Assembly (NCBI GenBank): GCA_017983695.1
Contig: JAGOAX010000001.1
Coordinates: 1-64,000, forward strand
Source: Ferruginibacter sp.
GTDB taxonomy: Bacteria > Bacteroidota > Bacteroidia > Chitinophagales > Chitinophagaceae
DNA length: 64,000 nucleotides
Direction of reading: 5' to 3'
In this document: positions 1 to 7,164 of the stretch, one piece after another
Layout: each line of letters starts with the position of its first letter
Position numbering within the stretch: position 1 is the first letter of the stretch
Position numbers and translations under genes: made by a program
Notes under the pieces: model-generated
Database searches by the model: none
What the model saw: only the letters and a program-made list of their open reading frames with translations
What the model was told of the DNA's origin: nothing

Positions 1-41
1 TATTTTTAAGTATTATTTACTAACCAATTAAATTAAAAAAA

Positions 42-170
42 ATGGCAACAAAGAAAAAAGCTGCAAAAAAAGCTGCTCCTAAAAAAGCTGCAAAAAAAGC
101 TGCTCCTAAAAAAGCTGCAAAAAAAGCTGCTCCTAAAAAGGCTGCAAAAAAAGCTGCTAAGAAAAAGTAA
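42..170 (+). CDS. Lys/Ala-rich histone H1-like small protein
   Basis: A 42-residue protein, too short for usual gene callers, built almost only of Lys, Ala and Pro. After MATKK it repeats the nine-residue unit KAAKKAAPK with three prolines (residues 13, 22, 31) and ends AAKKAAKKK. The pattern resembles the tail of eukaryotic histone H1 and of bacterial HctB/AlgP-like proteins, so binding to DNA or another polyanion is inferred from composition. The 27-bp repeat is nearly perfect at DNA level, so copy number may vary between strains. A strong terminator follows within 30 bases, which supports a real transcript. The promoter would lie at or beyond the window edge. Confidence 0.75.
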   Translation: MATKKKAAKKAAPKKAAKKAAPKKAAKKAAPKKAAKKAAKKK

Positions 171-198
171 GCTTTGCTTTTTAAAGCAAAACGATAAG

Positions 199-229
199 AA
201 AAAGTCCTGGCAAATTGCCGGGACTTTTT
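199..229 (+). terminator. Rho-independent terminator after the Lys/Ala-repeat gene
   Basis: A 13-bp stem (AAAAAGTCCTGGC with GCCGGGACTTTTT, one G-T pair) closes a 5-base AAATT loop and runs into a T-rich tail. It is nearly symmetrical, so it could also work on the other strand, though no gene there needs it. A weaker TTTGCTT/AAGCAAA hairpin lies just upstream at about 173-190. Confidence 0.85.
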
Positions 230-503
230 CTTTGTATCCCTTTACTACACTGCATTTCAGCCAACAGCTATTTTTTGATCTTTTACATAAAGCTTAATAG
301 CTGTTTTATTTTCAATGTTCATTTTTTTATAAAGACATTGTAATAAAAAAATATTTTTTTCTACTGTCTTTATCTTTTTTCTGTATCAGGTTTATTCAAT
401 TTTTTCGCATTTTTTATTTTTATTTTTGAAAAAAAATGACGCTAAAATCAAAAATCCGAAAAAAGCCAAAAGCCATTTATTTTTGATTTTATACATTTGA
501 AGC
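230..503. other. AT-rich intergenic region upstream of the PolX gene
   Basis: No convincing ORF or structured RNA is visible between the terminator and the PolX-like gene. The stretch is strongly AT-rich with homopolymeric runs. The only ordered elements are a 12-bp inverted repeat (444-455 with 479-490) and a TACATTTG motif next to it, listed separately. Confidence 0.5.
444..499 (+). promoter_or_regulatory. Inverted repeat plus TAnnTTTG promoter motif upstream of polX
   Basis: AAAATCAAAAAT at 444-455 and ATTTTTGATTTT at 479-490 are a perfect 12-bp inverted repeat with a 23-base spacer. The right arm abuts TACATTTG (492-499), which fits the Bacteroidota -7 consensus TAnnTTTG, and the ATG follows four bases later. 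This placement suits an operator or a leaderless promoter. The region is AT-rich, so chance is not excluded, and no -33 TTG at normal spacing is seen. Confidence 0.35.
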
Positions 504-2180
504 ATGGATAATTACCAAATTGCGGAAAATTTTTCTTTGCTCAGTAAATTGATGGATATACATGGCGAAAACAGTTTTAAAGCAAAAACTTATGCCATTG
601 CAGCTTATCATGTTGAAAATTTACCCGAACAATTAAGTAACACACCTGTTGAAAAAATCAGTTCTATAAAAGGCATTGGCGAGTCAACCGGAAAAAAAAT
701 TATTGAATTATTACAAACCGGCGAACTGACTTTATTGAAAGAAATGATCAATAAAACACCAACAGGTGTTAGTGAACTGCTGAATATAAAAGGTATCGGT
801 CCAAAAAAAATTAATACCATCTGGAAAGAGATGGAAATAGAAAGTGTAGGTGAATTATTATATGCCTGCCAGGAAAACCGTTTAAAATTATACAAAGGCT
901 TTGGTGAAAAAACACAACAAAATATTATTGACACCATTGAATATTACCTGCATAACAAAGGCAGTTATTTATACAACCAGGTAGAAGTTGTAGTACCACA
1001 AATCGTATCTTATTTAGAGAAGATTTTTTTACCGGAAAATGTATTTATTACCGGAGCCTTTAAAAGGCAACTGGAGACCATTGATGAACTGGAATTCGTA
1101 GTAGACAGTACCAATGAATTGATAAAACCCAAATTTTTAAGTGCCAATCCCCCGGAATTACTGGAAGAAAAGCCCGACAGCCTGCTATACAAATTGTTAA
1201 ATGGCCTTCGCCTTAGGTTGCTTACAGGAACAGGCAATATTCCGGAAAGACTGTTCAAAACCTCGGGAAGTACAGAATTTTTGGAGGCATTTGTGTCCAA
1301 TTTTCCGAAAACAGACTTTAGTAAGTTATCCGGAACGGATGATACGGCTTTATTCAGCCAGGCAAACATCAGTTACATCCCGGTTTTTGCCCGTGAATCG
1401 GCAAAAATTATTGAAAAAGCAAAGGCTGGACCATTTACCGAAGTAATACAACCTGGCGATATTAAAGGTATTATTCACAGCCATAGCAACTGGAGCGATG
1501 GCAGCTATACTGTTGAAGATATGGCCAAAACCGCTATTGAAAAAGGTTTTGAATACCTGGTTTTAAGCGATCACAGCAAAAGTGCTTTTTATGCACAGGG
1601 GCTAAATGAAGAAAGGATTGCTGCCCAACATCAATATATAAATGAGTTAAACGCCAAATTGAACGGATTTAAAATCTTTAAAAGTATTGAGAGCGATATT
1701 TTAAATGATGGCAGCCTTGATTACAGCAACAGTATACTTTCTACATTCGACCTGGTAATTGCATCTGTACACAGTAATTTAAAAATGAGTGAAGAGAAAG
1801 CTATGATGCGTTTACTTAATGCTATTGAAAATCCTTACACCACTATACTTGGTCATATGACGGGAAGATTGTTATTAAGCCGCAAAGGTTATCCGGTTGA
1901 TCATAAAAAAATTATTGATGCCTGTGCTGCCAACCATGTAGCTATTGAATTGAATGCCCACCCCAGCCGCCTTGATATTGACTGGCGGTATATTGATTAT
2001 GCCCTTGAAAAAAATGTATTGATCTCCATTGATCCCGATGCACATACTATTGAAGGTTTTGATGATATCCGCTATGGTGTTTTAGCTGCACAAAAAGCAA
2101 TGGTTACCAAAGAACAAAACTTAAGCAGCTTTGGGTTGAAGGAATTTGAGGCGTATTTAAGTAAAGTAAAAAGGTTTTAA
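504..2180 (+). CDS. polX: PolX-type protein: PHP exonuclease domain with a degenerate polymerase domain
   Basis: 558 residues, close to the usual length of bacterial PolX (family X DNA polymerase plus PHP phosphoesterase, used in base-excision repair). Helix-hairpin-helix motifs stand at 56-65, 96-103 and 131-138. The PHP metal site looks complete: HSHS 325-328, D332, DH 356-357, E396, H423, H451 and DAH 512-514, so 3'-5' exonuclease or AP-endonuclease activity is likely. The polymerase palm does not look active. The family motif GSxRR...GDID reads GAFKR...DELE (184-197), with both catalytic Asp as Glu (E195, E197), and the third Asp position in the LRLRLL strand (235-240) appears to be R238. 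It is therefore probably a repair nuclease. It stands alone on the plus strand, and the GNAT gene follows after 13 bases. Confidence 0.85.
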   Translation: MDNYQIAENFSLLSKLMDIHGENSFKAKTYAIAAYHVENLPEQLSNTPVEKISSIKGIGESTGKKIIELLQTGELTLLKEMINKTPTGVSELLNIKGIGPKKINTIWKEMEIESVGELLYACQENRLKLYKGFGEKTQQNIIDTIEYYLHNKGSYLYNQVEVVVPQIVSYLEKIFLPENVFITGAFKRQLETIDELEFVVDSTNELIKPKFLSANPPELLEEKPDSLLYKLLNGLRLRLLTGTGNIPERLFKTSGSTEFLEAFVSNFPKTDFSKLSGTDDTALFSQANISYIPVFARESAKIIEKAKAGPFTEVIQPGDIKGIIHSHSNWSDGSYTVEDMAKTAIEKGFEYLVLSDHSKSAFYAQGLNEERIAAQHQYINELNAKLNGFKIFKSIESDILNDGSLDYSNSILSTFDLVIASVHSNLKMSEEKAMMRLLNAIENPYTTILGHMTGRLLLSRKGYPVDHKKIIDACAANHVAIELNAHPSRLDIDWRYIDYALEKNVLISIDPDAHTIEGFDDIRYGVLAAQKAMVTKEQNLSSFGLKEFEAYLSKVKRF

Positions 2181-2193
2181 AAATATACCGGTA

Positions 2194-2685
2194 ATGAAAT
2201 TCAGAAATGCTTTACAAACTGATCTGCCTGTAATTGTTGAAATATATAATTCAACAATAGCCAGCCGCATGGTAACTGCTGATACCACACCGGTTACAGT
2301 TGAAAGCAGGCAGCAATGGTTTGATGATCATACTCCTGATAAACACCCACTCTGGATAGTAGAAGATGATAATAAAACTATTATTGGCTGGGTAAGTTTC
2401 CAGGCATTTTATGGCCGGCCAGCTTATGATGCCACAGCAGAAATAAGCATTTACCTCAACCCTTTACAAAGAGGGAAAGGATATGGTAAAAGCATACTGC
2501 AATATTGTATTGATAAAGCTCCTTTGTTTAAAATAAAAACTTTGTTAGGTTTTATTTTTGCTCATAACACACCCAGTCTGCAACTTTTTATGTCCTTAGG
2601 TTTTGAAGAATGGGGAGATTTAAAAAATGTTGCAAACCTTGACGGTATAGAAAGAAGTGTGAAAATATTAGGAAAACGTTTATAA
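2194..2685 (+). CDS. GNAT N-acetyltransferase, phosphinothricin acetyltransferase-like
   Basis: 163 residues with a full GNAT fold. The acetyl-CoA pyrophosphate loop is QRGKGYG at 92-98, and the C-terminal AHNTPSLQLFMSLGFEEWG region (123-141) is typical of the Pat/YwnH group (COG1247), which acetylates small amines such as phosphinothricin or methionine sulfoximine. The N-terminal IYNSTI...VT pattern also fits. It starts 13 bases after the PolX gene on the same strand, so cotranscription is likely. The physiological substrate cannot be read from sequence. Confidence 0.85.
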   Translation: MKFRNALQTDLPVIVEIYNSTIASRMVTADTTPVTVESRQQWFDDHTPDKHPLWIVEDDNKTIIGWVSFQAFYGRPAYDATAEISIYLNPLQRGKGYGKSILQYCIDKAPLFKIKTLLGFIFAHNTPSLQLFMSLGFEEWGDLKNVANLDGIERSVKILGKRL

Positions 2686-2837
2686 ATTTGTAATAGCGAA
2701 ATAACTAAATCTTGCCAATCAAAAACTCATACTCACATTTCTACAGGCTCTCTGCCTATATTTCCATTATGATGAATGGAACCTCCGTTTAATTTCTACG
2801 CTTAGCTAAAAGCTGATAGTAGTTGCAATAGTTGAAC

Positions 2838-2940
2838 GGAGCGTCGCCAATGTCGCTCCACAGAATTAATTAGCCCGTAACAAAATCATTAAAAAATTCC
2901 TTAACCCTTAGGGTGTAAAGCCCCTTTAGGAGTTTGGGGC
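2838..2940. repeat. Short palindromic repeats upstream of the saccharopine dehydrogenase-like gene
   Basis: Two hairpin-forming units fill most of this gap. GGAGCG (2838-2843) pairs with CGCTCC (2854-2859). Further on, GCCCC at about 2919-2923 pairs with GGGGC at 2936-2940 around a CTTTAGGAGTTT-like core. The second shares CCTAAAGGGG, read on the opposite strand, with the element near araD at about 54.22 kb, so both probably belong to a dispersed REP-like family. Confidence 0.5.
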
Positions 2941-2954
2941 AAAAAAATAATTTT

Positions 2955-4070
2955 ATGCAAATAGCAATATTAGGTGCCGGCATGGTAGGCCGTGCCATGG
3001 CGATTGATCTTGCCAAACAATACCAGGTTACTTCTTTTGATGTAAGCCAGCATTCACTGCAATTACTACATAAAAAAGACAGCAGCATTAAAACAGTTCA
3101 AACCGATTTAAGTAATTATACCGGTTACAGCTTACTATTAAACAGTTTTGATTTTGTAATTAGTGCTGTACCCGGTTTTATGGGGTACAGGGTTTTAGAA
3201 GCGATCATCTACGCCAATAAAAACGTAGTGGATATTTCATTCTTTCCCGAAGATGCACTGCAACTTGATGCTTTGGCTAAAGAAAAAAATGTTACTGCTA
3301 TTGTTGATTGTGGTGTAGCACCGGGCATGAGTAATTTAGTTTTAGGGTATCACAATGAGCGGATGAAAATTGACAGCTTTGAATGTATGGTGGGTGGCCT
3401 GCCTAAAAAAAGAGTAAAACCTTTTGAATATAAAGCTCCCTTTTCGCCGATTGATGTATTGGAAGAATATACAAGGCCGGCACGTTATGTAGAAAATGGA
3501 CATATTGTTACCAAACCGGCATTGAGTGATGCGGAGTTGATCGATTTTAAAAAAGTCGGCACGTTAGAATCTTTTAATACAGATGGGTTAAGAAGCATTT
3601 TATTTACGATGCAGCATATTCCCAATATGAAAGAAAAAACATTACGCTACCCTGGTCATATTGATTTAATGAAAGGATTAATTAAGGCAGGATTTTTAAA
3701 TACTGCACCCGTTGATTTTAAAGGACAGCAGATTTCGCCACTGGCATTTACCTCTGCCTTACTTTTTGATCAATGGAAACTGGGGGCAACTGAAGAAGAA
3801 TTTACATTGATGACTATAGAATTAAAAGGAGATGGCAAAACGGTTTGTTATGAATTGTATGACGAGTACGATGCGGCAAGCCAAACTTCCAGTATGAGCC
3901 GCACTACAGGTTATGCCTGTACAGCAGCGGTAAACCTGCTCATTAATAATCTGTTTACTGCAAAAGGTGTATTTCCGCCTGAGCTGGTGGGCAATGATGA
4001 ACACTGTTTTAATTTTATACTGAATTACTTAAAAGAGCGCAATATTATCTATACAAAAACAGAAAGCTGA
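2955..4070 (+). CDS. Saccharopine dehydrogenase family oxidoreductase
   Basis: 371 residues from the ATG at 2955. An upstream in-frame TTG at 2934 lies inside a palindromic repeat and is rejected. The N-terminus is a Rossmann fold with GAGMVG at 7-12 (GxGxxG). The saccharopine-dehydrogenase motifs DCGVAPGMSN and LRYPGH follow. Family members interconvert lysine, saccharopine or related amino acids using NAD(P). This single-domain form resembles the L-lysine dehydrogenase/Lys9 type more than the bifunctional enzyme. No lysine-pathway neighbours are present, so the substrate stays open. Confidence 0.85.
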   Translation: MQIAILGAGMVGRAMAIDLAKQYQVTSFDVSQHSLQLLHKKDSSIKTVQTDLSNYTGYSLLLNSFDFVISAVPGFMGYRVLEAIIYANKNVVDISFFPEDALQLDALAKEKNVTAIVDCGVAPGMSNLVLGYHNERMKIDSFECMVGGLPKKRVKPFEYKAPFSPIDVLEEYTRPARYVENGHIVTKPALSDAELIDFKKVGTLESFNTDGLRSILFTMQHIPNMKEKTLRYPGHIDLMKGLIKAGFLNTAPVDFKGQQISPLAFTSALLFDQWKLGATEEEFTLMTIELKGDGKTVCYELYDEYDAASQTSSMSRTTGYACTAAVNLLINNLFTAKGVFPPELVGNDEHCFNFILNYLKERNIIYTKTES

Positions 4071-4128
4071 GAGCGGAATATTTACAATCTTTTATCAACC
4101 CAAAAGCCTAACATCTGTTACAGTTTGT

Positions 4129-4136
4129 TACTTTTG
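4129..4136 (+). promoter_or_regulatory. Candidate TAnnTTTG promoter for the glutaminyl cyclase gene
   Basis: TACTTTTG matches the Bacteroidota primary-sigma -7 consensus exactly and lies 20 bases before the ATG at 4157. No good -33 TTG is seen at normal spacing. Confidence 0.45.
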
Positions 4137-4156
4137 TAGCTATTATTTTAAAGTGT

Positions 4157-4966
4157 ATGAAACAATACCTGGCTATAGCTGTAGTAATTTTATTTGCCGC
4201 CTGTACGGGCAACGATAAAGAAAATGAAGTTGAAGACCTCTCTTTAAAACGTGTTGAGGCACCCAGGCTGTCTTACAATATTGTGAACGTATACCTTCAT
4301 GATACCAGTGCTTTTACGCAAGGCCTGCAATTTTATAATGGAAAATTATATGAAGGTACCGGCGATTATGAAACATCATCGCTACGTATTACCGATTTAA
4401 AAACCGGGAGGGTTGAAAAAAAGCATATGATGGGTACCGCCGAAATTTTTGGCGAGGGTATTAATATTTTTAAAGGAAAACTTTACCAGCTTACCTGGCA
4501 AAGTAATGTTGTATATGTGTATGATGTAAATAATATTGATAAGCCCATTAAAACTTTAAAGTGGCCATACCAGGGCTGGGGAATTACCAATAACGGTACA
4601 GACTTAATAATAAGTGACGGCAGTGCCAATTTATATTTTGTAGAGCCTGAAACTTTTAAAGTAAAAACTACAATCGCCGTTACAGAAGATGGCAGGGCAA
4701 TTACTGAGTTAAACGAACTGGAATACATAGATGGCTTTGTATATGCTAATGTGTACGGTTCGGATTTTATTGTAAAAATTGATCCCGTTAGTGGCCATGT
4801 AGCAGGAAAAATAGACCTGCCCGGATTAAAAGAAAAATATTTCCCCAACCAGATCATTCCTGAAAGAACTGATGTATTGAATGGCATTGCCTACGACAGC
4901 GCTACAAAAAAATTATTTATTACAGGAAAACGCTGGCCGAAATTATTTGAAATAAGCCTTAACTAA
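4157..4966 (+). CDS. Glutaminyl-peptide cyclotransferase (beta-propeller type), lipoprotein
   Basis: 269 residues with a lipoprotein signal (lipobox ending AAC at residue 16). The rest matches the plant/bacterial glutaminyl cyclase family (PF05096), a five-bladed beta-propeller that converts N-terminal Gln of peptides to pyroglutamate with release of ammonia. Family features seen are FTQGL near the start, EGTGDY, the FGEGI segment, TWQ, GWGIT and NELEYIDG. It should sit on the outer or inner membrane facing the periplasm. Its 3' end overlaps the convergent methyltransferase gene by four bases. Confidence 0.85.
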   Translation: MKQYLAIAVVILFAACTGNDKENEVEDLSLKRVEAPRLSYNIVNVYLHDTSAFTQGLQFYNGKLYEGTGDYETSSLRITDLKTGRVEKKHMMGTAEIFGEGINIFKGKLYQLTWQSNVVYVYDVNNIDKPIKTLKWPYQGWGITNNGTDLIISDGSANLYFVEPETFKVKTTIAVTEDGRAITELNELEYIDGFVYANVYGSDFIVKIDPVSGHVAGKIDLPGLKEKYFPNQIIPERTDVLNGIAYDSATKKLFITGKRWPKLFEISLN

Positions 4967-5853
4967 GCCTTTGAAATAATATAGATCACCGAGCTGCATT
5001 TTTTCTTATCGCCTGTTGCTTTAAGGTTAGATACCAATCCATTCCAGAAGGCTTTAATAATATTGCCTTTGCCGTTTTTATATTTTTCACTAAGCATACT
5101 TACATAAAAACTATCGTACCACATGGGTTTTAAAGTGGTGAGTTTTAAGTTGTAAGTTGTAAGTAAATGTTCCATTGAAGCCGGGGAGAAATGATACAAA
5201 TGCCTTGGCACGTCATACGCTGCCCAGCTTTCGTTATACAAACGGGCATCGTAAGAAGTGTAATTAGGAACAGCAATAAATATTTTTCCCTGCGGAGCAA
5301 GTAAATTATGCAATTGCTTTATGTAGGCATGTAACTCATGCACATGCTCCAGTACATGCCACATGGTAATTGCATTGTAAGTGGCAGGTTGTAGCTCAAA
5401 TAATTTTTCAGGTGATTGGGGTTGTATGCCGTATAATGCTGTTGCTTTTTCTCTTGCTGTATCATCAGGCTCCAGGCCGGTAATAGCCCAGCCTGCAGTT
5501 TTCATGGTATTTAAAAAAGCACCGGTACCACAACCTATATCCAGTATTTCACCCTTGTTCATTCCGGTTTCGTCAATAATTAATTGGCGTTTGGCATTTA
5601 AAGTGCGCCTTCTTATCAAATGATATAAACTGTTTACAATTCCTTTTTTAGTATCGCTGTGAGAAATATAATTATCCGACTGGTAAAAAGCACCGATAGC
5701 ATTTTGCTCCGGCACATCCTGCGTAAATCTTACAGTGCAACTGCTGCAATGCCAGATGGAAAATTGTTGTTGCGAAACGGTGTGATCTTTTGCGGTAAGC
5801 TGTGGTGCAATTCTATCTGAAGCACAAACCGGGCATTGCGTATAATGAATCAT
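4963..5853 (-). CDS. Class I SAM-dependent methyltransferase with N-terminal zinc ribbon
   Basis: 296 residues. Paired cysteines at 7/10 and 36/39 form an N-terminal zinc-ribbon-like module, followed by a Methyltransf_23-type domain with the SAM-binding motif LDIGCGTG at 104-111 and MWHVLEHV in the following strand. Such proteins occur in cell-envelope sugar or lipid modification, but the substrate is unknown. Codons at about 5138-5164 are a low-complexity run built from AAGTTGTAAGTT units (protein TYNLKLTTL), which looks like a repeat absorbed into the gene. lspA lies 11 bases upstream on the same strand. Confidence 0.8.
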   Translation of the reverse strand: MIHYTQCPVCASDRIAPQLTAKDHTVSQQQFSIWHCSSCTVRFTQDVPEQNAIGAFYQSDNYISHSDTKKGIVNSLYHLIRRRTLNAKRQLIIDETGMNKGEILDIGCGTGAFLNTMKTAGWAITGLEPDDTAREKATALYGIQPQSPEKLFELQPATYNAITMWHVLEHVHELHAYIKQLHNLLAPQGKIFIAVPNYTSYDARLYNESWAAYDVPRHLYHFSPASMEHLLTTYNLKLTTLKPMWYDSFYVSMLSEKYKNGKGNIIKAFWNGLVSNLKATGDKKKCSSVIYIISKA

Positions 5854-5864
5854 ACAGTAAAACT

Positions 5865-6380
5865 TTATTGAACAGGAATGCTTTCGGTTTCCCTTTTTCT
5901 TTTATCGTTAAAAAATATAAACAACCCAATTACCCCGGCAGTAACACATATATCAGCAACATTAAAAATACCGGTACGGATATTACCAATACCCATGTTC
6001 ATAAAATCGGTAACATGCCTGTCGTACACAATACGATCGAAAATATTACCAATGCCGCCGGAAAATACCATGGCTAATGAAAATATTTTCATCACGCCCA
6101 TTTGCCTTATATTTTTTATGGTGTAAACAGCTAAGCCTGATAAAAAAACTAAGGGTAACATACTCAGCAACCAAAAGCTGGCTGTCTTAGGTAAATTATC
6201 ACCCAGGCTTAAAGCAGCACCTGTATTCTCCACATATTGTAACCGGAAGGTGTCATGAAAGTAAGTACGGCTTTCTTTATCTTTTAAATGTTCTTTCGCA
6301 AGATCTTTAGTCACCCTGTCGCAGCCGATAAATACAAGGCAACAGGCACAGAACAATAATATTTTTATTGGTTTACGCAT
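5865..6380 (-). CDS. lspA: Lipoprotein signal peptidase (signal peptidase II)
   Basis: 171 residues with four hydrophobic segments, typical for LspA, the inner-membrane aspartyl protease that removes signal peptides from prolipoproteins. The diagnostic motifs are present: ENTGAALS (51-58), GGIGNIFDR (108-116), VTDF with catalytic D125, and FNVAD with catalytic D143. The N-terminal helix carries an unusual number of Cys residues. It sits between the HU-like membrane gene (2-base gap) and the methyltransferase, consistent with one minus-strand operon. Confidence 0.95.
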   Translation of the reverse strand: MRKPIKILLFCACCLVFIGCDRVTKDLAKEHLKDKESRTYFHDTFRLQYVENTGAALSLGDNLPKTASFWLLSMLPLVFLSGLAVYTIKNIRQMGVMKIFSLAMVFSGGIGNIFDRIVYDRHVTDFMNMGIGNIRTGIFNVADICVTAGVIGLFIFFNDKRKRETESIPVQ

Positions 6381-6382
6381 CG

Positions 6383-6994
6383 TTACAGGTATTTAATAGA
6401 AACTGCATTACCAAACCTCGGTGAAAAACCTGCACTGTTCATATACACCAGCAATACAATTATACCAATGGCTCCTAATACCAAGGCCCATATCCACCAA
6501 CGATTTTTTTGCACAGGTATATCTTCACTAAAATATTCTGTCATTACCGTGTTGGTAGTTTCTTTATCCCCTACTAAAATCTGGTGTTCTGCCTGCGGAT
6601 GAATTACACGTTCTGCAGTTACCGATTGTAAAAATGCAGCAGGTAAAGGTGTAGCTGTAAAGTTGATATTACCCGAAGCATCTGCCGAAAAACTACCCAC
6701 GCCTTCCAATAATGCACTGCTGTTTGAAAGTATGGTACTCTTTAAATTATTTCCAAATTGCCCCAGCGTTTCAATGGCCTGGTAAATGGTGCTGTTATTT
6801 TTTACGGCAATATAATCCAGTAGTTTACCGGCATCGGTCTCTTTGGTATCAAATTCAATGGCAGGAGTTGGCGCATTAATAGCTTTATTTGAAAAATCGG
6901 TTTGTGCATTGCCGGGCTTTAACCATAAAGTTCCCAGCCCCGGTAAAGGGCAGTTTTTATGTTGAAATAAATAGGCGGCTATTAATTGTTGCAT
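6383..6994 (-). CDS. HU-CCDC81-like domain protein with one transmembrane helix
   Basis: 203 residues. The N-terminal ~120 residues (LIAAYLFQHKNCPLPGLGTL...) resemble the bacterial HU-related CCDC81 domains found in Bacteroidota, which are thought to act at the envelope. A single hydrophobic helix lies near residues 168-186, with a short tail after it and no SPOR domain. The topology would put the HU-like part in the cytoplasm. Function is unknown, and binding to DNA or to the cell-division machinery is only a family-level guess. It is upstream of lspA with a 2-base gap. Confidence 0.65.
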   Translation of the reverse strand: MQQLIAAYLFQHKNCPLPGLGTLWLKPGNAQTDFSNKAINAPTPAIEFDTKETDAGKLLDYIAVKNNSTIYQAIETLGQFGNNLKSTILSNSSALLEGVGSFSADASGNINFTATPLPAAFLQSVTAERVIHPQAEHQILVGDKETTNTVMTEYFSEDIPVQKNRWWIWALVLGAIGIIVLLVYMNSAGFSPRFGNAVSIKYL

Positions 6995-7111
6995 AAACTA
7001 AGGTATTGCCTTGTGGCAAAGGTAAGTTTTGTGGCTGAAAAGAGAAAACTAATACAGGTTTTGGTAGTGCTGTAATTTGAAAAGCTGTAAGGTTGATCAT
7101 AATTGCAAATT

Positions 7112-7147
7112 AAAAGCCCCGGCTGCAAGTTTACAACCGGGGCTTTA
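7112..7147 (-). terminator. Terminator downstream of the beta-barrel gene
   Basis: AAAGCCCCGG (7113-7122) pairs perfectly with CCGGGGCTTT (7137-7146) around a 14-base loop. On the minus strand the hairpin follows the stop at 7165 and ends in TTTTAATTT, fitting intrinsic termination. Confidence 0.75.
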
Positions 7148-7164
7148 ATTTATTCAGTCATTAA

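Noticed and set aside
1010..1369. Antisense ORF within the PolX gene
   Set aside because: Shadow of the coding strand; low-complexity Ser/Leu composition and no start context.
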